This document shows positions 1 through 32,660 of a stretch of 64,000 nt of DNA, piece after piece. How positions within the stretch are numbered: the stretch's first letter is position 1; every line of letters starts with the position of its first letter. Both the position numbers and the translations under genes were made by a program. The notes beneath the pieces are model-generated. The model was given only the letters and a program-made list of their open reading frames with translations, ran no database searches and was not told the origin of the DNA. Origin of the DNA: Glandiceps talaboti (Eukaryota; Hemichordata; Enteropneusta; Spengelidae); the NCBI RefSeq assembly GCF_964340395.1, contig NC_135565.1, positions 9,720,742 through 9,784,741 on the forward strand, in the 5' to 3' direction.

Positions 1-144
1 AATAGTCATTCGAAAATCCGTTTCCCTCAAACAAAGTAGAAGTCGTGCAAATATGTCAAATAAACTGTGATATCAATTTTCGCTGGGCAAATTCTCATCA
101 ATATTTTCGTCAATTAATTTCCGATCTGTGGCTCTATTTTTCAG

Positions 145-22422
<22,278 letters not shown>

Positions 22423-23400
22423 TATTTTAGGGACTTATATTTGCAAGGAAATATATTATCCTTACAAGTACTGTAATGTTTTATCAAGTGGAAGGAGTCA
22501 CAATATATGAAAAAGACTTCCAGGGTAGTTAAGTTGTTACTTTATAGTTTTTTGGTATACAAGATGATGATGTGGATTGTTGGTTACTGTTGCCACATTC
22601 TTTGATATAACTTACTCTGAGTGAATGTAATTAACAACCGGGGGTGGTAGTTTACTAGATGATTGTAGTTCACTTGTCTTGGTAGTTGGTACTATTAAGT
22701 ACATGGTCAGTGTGTGAATCAAATAGACTATTGATGCCCATCTATGCCTCACACTGCCATAGCATCTTGTGGTCTCTAGTGTGGTATTAATGCCACTGCT
22801 AGGTATTGTATGCTCAGACTTTGGAGCAAGTCGCTGTACCCGAAGCACATGTCGTGTGATTGTATGTTGACGAGTCTATGCCAATTGTTTTTGGTAAATA
22901 CAGATGGATTTCGTAAATAGGACAAGTTTAATATTCATCATCAAAGAGCTTTAGCCGTTCATACATTCAAGGGGTGTGGATAGAAAATCATTGAAAGATC
23001 TTGAACACAAGAAATCGCGTACTTGTACAATGCAAGGTCACCGGAAGTACCGTACTTTGAGTGACTCCCGTACATGTAGTTTTGACTTGCAATTGTGAAT
23101 TTGAATTTAGTTTGCTGTCAATTTACCTAATACTGTCAAAAACTGAGTAATGTGTCCCACATGATGAAATATTTTGCCATCCGTTAAAAACAATTTTCGC
23201 GTTTTCAAATTTGTGTTACGCGTACGATCAAAGCAACCTAAATATGAATCATTGAAATTTGAATGCGTAAACACGTAACCTTTGGACTCCCAAGATTTGG
23301 GCTAGTAATTGTGCATCGTGACACGTTAGTATTACGCAGCGAGTAAGTTTTTCTTTTTATATCCGATGACAGTTTCATTTGCAAATTGTTTGAGAGTGGT
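22423..23400. other. Intergenic, pseudokinase 3' end to the YqaJ-gene promoter
   Basis: No gene or clear repeat recognised. It should contain the pseudokinase 3' UTR and the left outer edge of the large transposon, whose exact end I could not fix. Confidence 0.4.
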
Positions 23401-23419
23401 GTTCCGAAATGCCGTCAGA

Positions 23420-23487
23420 TTATAGACTCTATTCATGATGACGTCATCATTTGGCGCGCATTGCATGCTGGACTACGTTTAGGGACG
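23420..23487 (+). promoter_or_regulatory. Left terminal/promoter repeat with CRE
   Basis: Contains the CRE palindrome TGACGTCA at 23439-23446 and then GCATGCTGG and GTTTAGGGA, ending 15 bp before the ATG of the YqaJ gene. It matches the inverted segment 39163-39229, so it probably acts both as transposon terminus and promoter. The GCATGCTGG text also resembles ZNF143-type promoter sites, which could explain part of the likeness. Confidence 0.5.
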
Positions 23488-23502
23488 ACATTTGAAAACA
23501 AA

Positions 23503-24076
23503 ATGGCTGACGTTTTGGTGAAGCTCTCGCCAGATCAGGTGAAAGGGGCAGTTTTGCCCATGGCCGTGGTGGGCGATAACACCCACAGTGACTTAGCCCG
23601 ATATCTAAAATGTAGGGGATATTCTGCCGGTAAATCTGAGTCCAAAACAGCGTTAGTTAGGAGGTAAATATGCATGCCTTTGAGGCATGAAGCCGGTATA
23701 GTTAGCGACCGTTAGACTTTAGAGTACTAGTCTACTGCTTACTCTGGAGATAACGTAAATATGCCTCCGAGAAATCCGATACGGGATATCATATTTCGGA
23801 TTCTTGTGCATGTCCATTTACCAGAGTTAGTATTAGTACTAGATATATCACCATGTGATATTGAAGTTAAAGTGTAGTTTGTTCTTTTAATCTTGTTGTT
23901 TCTAGTAATAGTATCGACATACAGTAGTTTGTCATTTCTATTTTTAGAATGTTGTATCGTTTCTGATGTTATTGTTAACGCGAGTTGATTATTTTTGCCA
24001 AAAAAGTTATTTAATGATTATTTAAAATTTGGAATGTAATGTTTATAAAGTAAATAAAATTATGATTAACAGTATT

Positions 24077-24109
<33 letters not shown>

Positions 24110-27100
24110 ATATTGTTCTATGTTGTAATAATAATAAAGTTGGTTTTCAGTTCTAAACACCAGTCAACCTAGTTACAACTTACATGTACCTATTAGTATT
24201 ACAAATACTAAACAAGTTTTGAAAAAAAAAAAAGTTTTATCCCAGAGTGAAAACTGTTTTTGTTTTCTATGTGATGGACATAATTAGCCATGAAGATTTC
24301 TTGTCTCGAATATCTAAAAAATATTATATGCTATTGTGACAAATTTTTAACCTCATGTTAGCGTTAATAGGCCATGGGGGACATCTCCCCTAAGTTACAC
24401 CTCCATGGTTAGGCATAGTGACACAACTTGTGGTAGCTATTAATATGAATACATACAAGTTTGAAAACAGACACACTTGATATCGACAGTTCACTCAGTG
24501 TTTCCAGGTCTAACTTTTACTTTGAATGTCATGTTGGATAAGAAATCTTCCAGAAGGTCTAAAATGGGGCCACATGTCTTGTTTGATCCAAGACTTGATG
24601 AACACTTTGAGTAGCAGTAGCAAACAAAGTCTGGTTTACAATTGAAGTTTATACATACAAGATCCCAGTGAGGAATCTCTGAACAAGATCCCCATAAGGG
24701 GGAAAGTTTTAGCAAATAATTTAATAACTGTAACCAGACTTTGTTTCGTCATCCTACTAGAAAATAAGTACATGTACTAGTATAAATTCACTCAACCAAC
24801 TAAACTAACTCAAAATTGACCAGTTGTTATCAAATGGCCATTAATTTGAAGCCTACAGTGCACGTCATGAGTAGTGTACATGAAGTATTTTATGTTCAAA
24901 AGTAAGCTGCTGTTGAAGTTCAGAACCCATGATCACTACAAGCAATATAATCACAAATACCTAGAGTATGTAGTGTCATGATCAACTGGCATTTTTTTTT
25001 TTTATTAGCAATGGTGTCGTTAAAAACAATGTGAAAACTTGATTATATGTGATTATGACATGTGAAATATTGATTAGCAAATAAGTATGCAATAAGTTTC
25101 TGTATTGCACCACAGCAGTGTATCATTCAATTCTAATAACATGGTTTCACACAAATTTTGTTATGAGTCAAAATCAAACTGAGAATTCTTAAGTCTCATT
25201 GCCAGACTCGTGACTATCATCCCTAAGCTTTGTAAGGTGAGCGGCCGTGAAGTTGCAAGAAGTGAGGGGCTTTAGTTTAAAGACTACAAAGTTTAGGGAT
25301 GATAGCCATGAGTCTGGCAAAGAGACTTAAGAATTCTTGTGAGTCAACAATGAGCATCAAATGGTGGTGTGTCTCTAGTGTCTTGTGCATCTAAAATGTA
25401 TCAAATTGGCCTAGAGGGGGCACTTTACTACACTACAAATAATGTGCATCAGGCAACAAGTCTTGATGGTGAAATGTGCTGTTTTGTGTTGTTAATGTTA
25501 AATATTGGCCTAGAGTTATGTTGTTAATTATAAAGTATGATACAAACAAAAGGGCAACAAAAGTGAGGCTGAATTTATCTTAGCTGTATTTATTTATGTT
25601 AAGAAGGCTCATTTTTAATAATTTTGCACCATGAAAAAAGTATCAAAACACTTGGGTAATATAATAATTGGCTAATCTGATACTTTACACTAAGGCTAGG
25701 CATTGTGGGAAATAATGTGTTGAGCTTTTTGTTTATTGTCTCTGAGCATTGTATGGCCATTCTATTTATATTTAATACAATATATACAATAATAATTAAT
25801 TTTTTGAAAAGCTTGTGTTTTATTTTTCTAAATCAATTTTCAATGTCCTTGTTCGTTGGTGTACTTGACCAGCTTACTTATTATAATTTATGTGTTTGTT
25901 TTACTGAAAACCCTTAAACGTTGACCCTTCCTCATCCTCACTCACCAACTGTTTTCATGTGCCCAATGCTCTCACAATATTGCCTATTTTAATACCTTAC
26001 CCAAGTGTACAGTAAGTTTTTTCTGAGCCTGATTGTCAAATTTTGAATACTAGTTTAGACAAAGGTCATGCAAGGTATGCAAAGTAGGATGAAATAACTT
26101 TCTTGATACCTAAAACATAAATAAATGAATGAATAATTAATAAATGAACAAATATTAAGATAAGTCAGTCTTGCCTTTGTTTCACTTCAAAGTATCTTAG
26201 GTTAAAAATACACAATGAATTTCTCCAAATTTTCCAGAGTGACAGATATAATAGAGGCTGGCCTTGACAAGTTTGTTATTGACCCTGATGGAAGTTTGGC
26301 ATATGCTATCGTTCAGGAGTATGTTGACTCACTGACTGTAGATGTTCCCTTGCCAAATGTTTCAAACTGGCATAGTGACCCATGAAGTGTGCCTGCAAAC
26401 TTTAGTTATGTTCATGTTTACGAGTACCTTGTGAAAAGGAATGCTGTCATTCTTGGTTCTACTGACTCTGACACAGAAACTGATTTGTATGAGCTCCCTA
26501 TTGCCGAGAAGCCACTCAGAAAAGGTTATAATTTTTATGGTTCAGGTCATATTGAGGAGATAAAGAGCAACCGAACTGGTGACTACTGTCATCTGTGGAC
26601 TCGAGTCCAAGCAAGTATGAAAAACAAGCTCTATACAACTAAGGTTGTATTTGGAAATACTGGAATTATCATCAAAGGATATTGTCAATGTGTTGCTGGG
26701 AAAGGTGGCAAATGCAATCATGTGGCAGCCAGTTTGTTTGCTGTGCTAAATTATCAGGAGAGTCAACAGACAGCTTCCTGTACAGAACAGCCTCAAAAGT
26801 GGCACCTTCCATCAAGAAAAAGAAAGAGACAGACTGTTCCAACTAAAATCGGTGAGAGACAAGTGAAAAAGCATATATTTGGTAGGAAAAGGAAGAACAA
26901 GTCTCCACTGCATGGTTATCAAAATTATGAAGCCATCCCAGGTGACCATATTAATCTCAACTTAGACGAAATGAAGACAGATCTTATCACTATTGGCCAC
27001 CCAACATGCCTTCACCAAATACTTGAGTCATCCCCCTCAGAAGTGAGTGAAGAAGAAGAAGAATTGTCTAAGTCGCCGGAGGAAATTATTCTTTCAGAGC

Positions 27101-27813
27101 TATCAATTTCTGCTGAAGAAAGTGTCAAAATTGAACATGATACTATTGGTCAACAAGATAACATATTATGGTGGAGAGTACATAAGGGACGGATAACAGG
27201 CAGTAGTTGCAAGGACTATTGTGGATCTGGAAATCCAAGCAATAAAATAAAGCGTGCCCTCAAGGTGGGACAGCCTGGTGGGCAACCAAAATCAAAACAT
27301 ATACAATATGGTAATGACCATGAAGATGTTGCCATATCTATGTTTGAGGATCAGCTAACCGCTATCGGAAAGACCCACTCGCTCAGAAAATGTGGGTTAT
27401 TTATATCAAAAGAAAATGGTCAATTAGGGGCATCTCCTGACAGGGTTGGAATAGTTGACACTGATGACGCTGTAGTAGAGGTGAAGTGTCTCTCAGCCAG
27501 TAGGGAATTTACACCAATGGAGGCCGTCGAAAAGAAAGAAAAAGAGAGTTCGTTTGCATTCCGCCATGTAAATAATTCAATATGTATCAAGGAACGCCAT
27601 AGGTGGCATTATCAAGTTCAGATGGAAATGGCGATGGCAGGATGTGGGGTTGCATATCTTGTCATTTTCACACGTGTGAATTTCCCTGTCTACTGGATAA
27701 GGATCCAGTTCGATGCCGATTTCTGGCAACAGACACAACGGAAACTATTGAATTTCCATGAAGAATGGATTTTACCTGCCCTAGTTGTAGAACGTTTTGG
27801 CCGCAAAGTGTGA
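23503..27813 (+). CDS. SAP-SWIM-YqaJ nuclease of the transposon (one in-frame stop)
   Basis: Exon 1 is 23503-23663 and exon 2 is 26238-27813. The ATG has a good context (ACAAAATGG) and the phase-2 junction is preserved (AG|GTAAAT to TTCCAG). Exon 1 plus the start of exon 2 gives a SAP-like helix pair (DLARYLKCRGYSAGKSESK). Exon 2 then has a SWIM zinc finger (CQC ... CNHVAASLF near 26686-26735), a basic and an acidic linker, and a YqaJ/lambda-exonuclease domain: RITGSS, YGNDHEDVAISMFE, GASPDRVG, VVEVKC and HYQVQMEMA. The SPD, ExK and Q residues of the catalytic core are present. A TGA at 26383-26385 interrupts the otherwise continuous frame upstream of the SWIM finger, so the gene is a recent pseudogene, an allele, or read through. 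It most likely helps transposition or repair alongside the convergent DDE transposase. Confidence 0.75.
24077..24111. repeat. (GTT)n microsatellite
   Basis: GTT trinucleotide run, about 35 bp. Confidence 0.95.
25182..25340. mobile_element. MITE-like foldback, about 155 bp
   Basis: AGAATTCTTAAGTCTC, TGCCAGACTC and CTATCATCCCTAA occur on the left and inverted on the right. TGAGTCAA is found just outside both sides (25164-25171 and 25340-25347) and may be the target duplication. It lies in the YqaJ-gene intron. Confidence 0.7.
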
Positions 27814-28016
27814 ACTGCCGTAATGAACAAAACCGTACACATGAAAAAGAAACTTTCCACAAAGTACTGAGAGTAGCTTCTAAAATGTGCCGACATTCGT
27901 TTCAGTGACATCCAATCTTTACTACAACCAGTGACAGGCAAGCATTTACAAGAAATTCAATAGAAATTCAAAATTTACTGGAAATTCAATAGTTTCCATT
28001 GTGTCTGTTGCCAGAA
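27721..28016. repeat. 37 bp inverted repeat joining YqaJ 3' coding end and 3' UTR
   Basis: 27721-27757 (TTCTGGCAACAGACACAACG...) and 27980-28016 are reverse complements over 37 bp with one mismatch, separated by 222 bp that include the stop codon. In mRNA this would form a long hairpin. Confidence 0.85.
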
Positions 28017-28759
28017 TAATAATAATACACTCATATCAATAACAGCTTATCTAATACATTCAGACATAGGATAAATTGGTAATTTGATGAATTTATTTAC
28101 CTTCATTACAGTAATCCCCCTACACATTTTCATAATTTAAGAGGACTGTGTTTCAGCCTTGATCAAAGGTGAGGCTCTTTTTGTCTAGCTACTGTAGTTG
28201 ATGATTAACCTACCTGTAGACTTACAAGAACTATCACTACTACTATTCCGCTATTCTAACAGACATTTTGATTTTTTGAATCGTTGCTTTGTTACATTCA
28301 AAAAAAAGCGCAAATATTGCGTTGCCGCACAACTTCATGTTCAGGGCAATGATAGATATATAATTTTTTGAAGATTTAAAGTTGTAACCAAAACAAAATT
28401 TTCATACCTAATTTCCATCATCATAATCCAGCCATCCTATGTTGGAAGTGTACAAGACAAGTATAGCAACATCCTAATCAAGGGATGTGTCTACAAGGTT
28501 TTGTACCTCTTTATTTTTTTAAATCAATTTGGAACCAAGTCATACCAATGTAACATGTTTAACTTTCTTGGTTGTCTTATTGTAATATTTTAAACACAAG
28601 CTACATTCAGTTTATATGGGTAGGTGATGAAACAGCTGTCTTACAACATATTACATAATCAAGTCATAAACCAAACTGGCCATGCTACAGGCTTTACCAC
28701 CAGAGGAAATAGTAAAGTAAACATTATAGTTAATTAACAATGTACTGTTCTCACTGTGT

Positions 28760-29430
28760 CAGCTATTAATGAGGACAAATCTACACATTCTCAACAAAGT
28801 TAAGCTCAATCTACTGGGTAATTTCAGAGTTGAAGATTTTTGAGGAAAAGCAATGATAAAGAATAACACTTCTAGAAACATCTCACCAAGTTTCAAACTC
28901 ATTCACTTAGTACTTTTTGAGATATAAGTTTTTGACCAAAATTCACATTTTTACACCTTAATTCCATATCACTCATGGAATCATGGTATGCGTAACATAT
29001 CTTCGTCCATACATCCCTAAATGCATTTCCATTAAATTTCAGCCCAATCTGCTCAGTAGTTTTGGAATTATAGATTTTTAACCAAAGAGACACATTTTTA
29101 GCCCTAATTTGCATATCACTGATGGAATCATCCCGTCATGAACAAATCTTACTTTACACCCCCTTAAGAATGTTCCACCAACTTTTGCACCAATCTGCCA
29201 GTAGTTTCTGAGTTTAAGTTTTTTGACCAAAAATCACATTTTTGACCCAAATCACACACCTATGATGCGATCATTTTGATTTGAACAATTTCCCAACTGG
29301 ACACCCAAGGTAATGGACCCACCAAATATCGTGGCAACCAGTTCAGCGGTTTTTTACTTTAAGTTGTTTACACACATACAGACAGACGCCGGGCGATCCC
29401 TATAGCACTACTGAACCTCAGTACAGTTGT
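28760..29430. repeat. Dispersed family of about 145 bp units, copy with three units
   Basis: TTTTGACCAAAA..CACATTTTT recurs near 28932, 29078 and 29221, and TTTGGAATTATAG and CATATCACTGATGGAATCAT recur between. The spacing is about 145 bp. The tail ends ACATACAGACAGACGCCGGG. Confidence 0.65.
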
Positions 29431-29744
29431 GCTAAAAATCAAAATGTTGATTAGGATAGTCAATCAGTAGTAGTGATAGTTCTTGCTAGTTGATGTTCAA
29501 CAAATCATTCTGTATGACATGAATCCTGAAAGTGGCAACAAATTTGTCAATTGTACAAATATATGATTATTAGCAACAAATATTGTCCACAGTGAAATTG
29601 TTGTAAAATGACTTATTGACCATGTGCATTGGAAAATTTCACAATGTTTTCAATGTTTTACTAACTTGCCAGTGTTTATATCTAAGCCAAGTTCTATGCA
29701 TAACCGATATCCATTCGTTGGTCAGTCTCTCAGTAATTCACATT

Positions 29745-30075
29745 TTTTCCAATGAAAGTGTCTATGGTTTGTCAAAGAAATAGTTAATGCTCTCGACAAA
29801 TGTCCCATTGTTGACAGAATGTGAGTCTGTGGTGTGATTTTAGTGATCTTAACATTAAGTTAGTAGTTTCACTTTTCTGACCAGTGAATGAACAGATGAG
29901 CGCTGTAGCTCATTCACGTCATAAAATTGAAGAGTGTTCACCATAAATTTTGAAAATATCTCCTGGTTGTATTTCTCATTTGTGTTATGTCATCTCGGAC
30001 TCATGATTCCCCAAATGGCAGGGACGGATATGGTTGCATCCTCGATGACACAGCACGAATGGTAAATACCAGATT
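29745..30075. repeat. Dispersed repeat ending in a degenerate hairpin, copy 2
   Basis: Same ordered blocks as 14935-15400, for example TTCCAATGAAAGTGTCTAT, GAGCGCTGTAGCTC and ACTCATGATTCCCC. Confidence 0.65.
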
Positions 30076-30164
30076 ATATATAAATATCTTATGTGAATAT
30101 CACCACAGGGAAAAGGATGAAAAATCAATTTTGTTCTGACGATTTTCTGGATTTCTATTATTAT

Positions 30165-30420
30165 TTTCAGTATATTTCAAATAAAGATTTAACTATTGTT
30201 TCCTCTCACTGTTTTTTTTTTCCTATTTTATACCTGTTATGACTGTCTTATCAGAGTTTATCATCTTTGCATTAATTAGTAACTTGTTAATCCAAGAACC
30301 AACAATAATAGTGGTACAGTGGTAACAGAAGACACAATGATGGGAAAAAGTGAGAGGAAAAAATATGTAAAACTTTATTTGAAAGATACTGAAAATAATA
30401 TTAGAATTCTGGAAAATTGC
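30165..30420. mobile_element. Foldback element, second copy
   Basis: The left text TTTCAAATAAAG...CCTCTCACT is inverted on the right as AGTGAGAGG...CTTTATTTGAAA. The family is shared with 6480-6740. The 79-codon frame at 30319-30558 lies on one arm and is not a gene. Confidence 0.65.
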
Positions 30421-30559
30421 AATAAGTTGGATAGTTATGTGACGTATAGAAGATACATCAATGTAGCAGTCAAATTGTCTCAATATACAGTTGTAAAGCT
30501 ATATCTTTATAAGAAAATGGTAAAGAGGAGCACCACTCTAGGAAGTAAAGGTATTTAAA

Positions 30560-31000
30560 AAAAAAAAACTTTGGGTTTTGGAGACTCGAGTGTCATTACA
30601 TGATTTTACACTGAACTGAATAGGAACTCTGAACTCATGAATATTAAGTGTGCAATTATGATTGTATTATATCTGCTGACTCCTATGATGCTATTCGCCA
30701 TGAAATATACATTACAATATGATACAAGATCAAATTGATGTTTCTGTGAAATCGCAAGCAATCGTAGGTAATGTAAAATCATGAAATGATTCTCCAGAAA
30801 CCATACATTAGTTTGTGAAAATGTCTATATCCTAGAGTGGTATTCCCCTTTAATTTTATAGGGAGTAACACTCCAGGAAATAAATGCATTTTCATAAACT
30901 TTGCTTTCTGGAGAGTAATTTCATGAATTACATAATTAACTCAGTTGTCCAGATATATCAAATTGAAAGCCCTTTTTCATCTCAGCTTTACAGCACTGCA
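30560..31000. other. Unassigned repeat-like sequence before the transposase 3' end
   Basis: AAAGTATT/TTTCCTGGAGA-like blocks resemble the TTAA-flanked element at 53165-53565 (ACTCCTA, CATGAAAT, CTGAATATT). No gene seen. Confidence 0.3.
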
Positions 31001-32110
31001 TTATGGGTCTTAGCAGATATGATTATGCATTAGACAGTTACACATTGAATAGTCATGACTCCTACAAACTTATATACCATAAAATCCAATACAGATTGAA
31101 CATTCTACAAACATTACGTTCAAAATTACTGACATTTATTGCGAACTATCCTACAAGTGAGATACCACATTCATTGTCCTTATTAGTATTATTTTTCAGT
31201 CAATCCATGACTGAAGGCCAAAATAGGATGAGATGTGCACACACTTTCCATATGTCATCTAAAGCATTCCATTCAGTTAATGACAACTTCCGATTTAGTA
31301 TTTTCCACTGTTTTATGCGCCCAATACATCTTTCCACATGTATTCGGACTCTGGCAATGGACACAGACTCAACTAGTTCTGGTATCTCAAATTGTGTCTT
31401 ATTTCTGAGAAAATGGGGTGTAACAAGGCGCACACCATGCTGTGCCAAGGCACATTTATTAGTCCAGCCCTTGTCTGCCATAATGGCATCCCCTTTTTTA
31501 AGTTTTGCAAGAAGTCCACTCTTCATTGTAATGGCATTGTCACTGATGCTGCCTTCCATCAGATCCGAGATAAAATTTGGTATACCTGATGGAGATAGAC
31601 CCACTAATGCCTTGGCAGTACATCTGCTCTTGTAATCTGAATACAGAGCTGCCTGTATTTCAAAATCAGATGCTCTCTCAACCTCAAACTCTGTGCAGTC
31701 AACAATGGTTACAACATCTCGATAGAGTGTCTTGAAACTGTCTACCATATATTTCTTTAGTTTACGTGAACTCAACCACTTTGGCAGTTTCAGTAGTATC
31801 TGGTTCATTAGTTTCAGGTAAGTAAGCCATATACGAGAGACTGTTGAATCACTAAGACCAAACCTCTCTGCAAGGTCCTCATTGGCACTGCCTTGTTTGA
31901 GTTTAATAAGGGTTAAAAAAAACTCATCTGAAGCTTGTAACCGCCGTTTTGGTCCACATTTTCTATCCTTGCAGGGGTTTCATTTTGTTTGAAAGTAGGG
32001 GGAGAAATAATAATAGTAGGCGGAGAAGTGCACGCGGAGCGTGCACCTCGCCTGCTATGCAGGCGCGGGGGGTGGGTTTGGGAGGGGGGTGTCCCCCCTC
32101 CCATGGTGAA

Positions 32111-32660
32111 AATTTTTTGAAAAACAGAAACCTTTCAGAGGCCATTTAGAGCATCTTTCAGAAGAACAGACACCATTTAATTATACATTGTCATTTACCA
32201 GTATATTATATTTTTATCATGATTTCCAGTCATATTGTCACTGTGTATTTAAATGTTATTCATTTCACGTCATGGTGCCAATATTGTCACAAATTATTAT
32301 ATGTAAAATGATGAAACTGGGCACATTTGGATATATCATGCAAAGTGACACTGGAGTATGGTTTTAAGTACTGGAAATTTAAATTAGATCATAAAATTAT
32401 CAGCAATTTCTGTCTCATCAATTCAAGTCATACAATAGAAATAGTTCAATCAGGTAAGTAAGCTTTTAATTCGCTTTTTACAGAATAAATATACATATTG
32501 TGATCCTCTACAATATTGCAGGTATAATTGTACTCACATTAATTTACATTTATTATGACATCATCCTGCAGATGCTGCTGAGAAAATTAACTCTGGAATG
32601 CAAACTGGAGACAGAACTCTGGCAAACTTAGGTAGCCCTCAAAGAATGACAGACACATCC
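32111..32660. other. hAT element non-coding 3' segment
   Basis: No reading frame recognised. TTTATT at 32549-32554 is a candidate polyadenylation signal on - for the hAT transposase. Confidence 0.4.

Larger units (their letters stand above)
23664..26237 (+). other. Intron of the YqaJ gene
   Basis: Bounded by AG|GTAAAT and TTTTCCAG. Contains a (GTT)n run and the foldback at 25182-25340. No exon is recognised. Confidence 0.65.
27814..31199. other. Spacer between the two convergent transposon genes
   Basis: About 3.4 kb with no recognised gene. It contains the 145 bp-family repeats, a dispersed hairpin repeat and a foldback, listed separately, plus the 3' UTRs of both genes. TTTATT at 31135-31140 is a candidate polyadenylation signal (AATAAA on -) for the transposase gene. 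Confidence 0.5.

Noticed and set aside
24491-24715. 74-codon minus frame in the YqaJ intron
   Set aside because: Protein-like composition but no start context, splice partners or recognised motif.
31003-31635. 210-codon + frame
   Set aside because: Antisense shadow of the DDE_Tnp_4 transposase exon.
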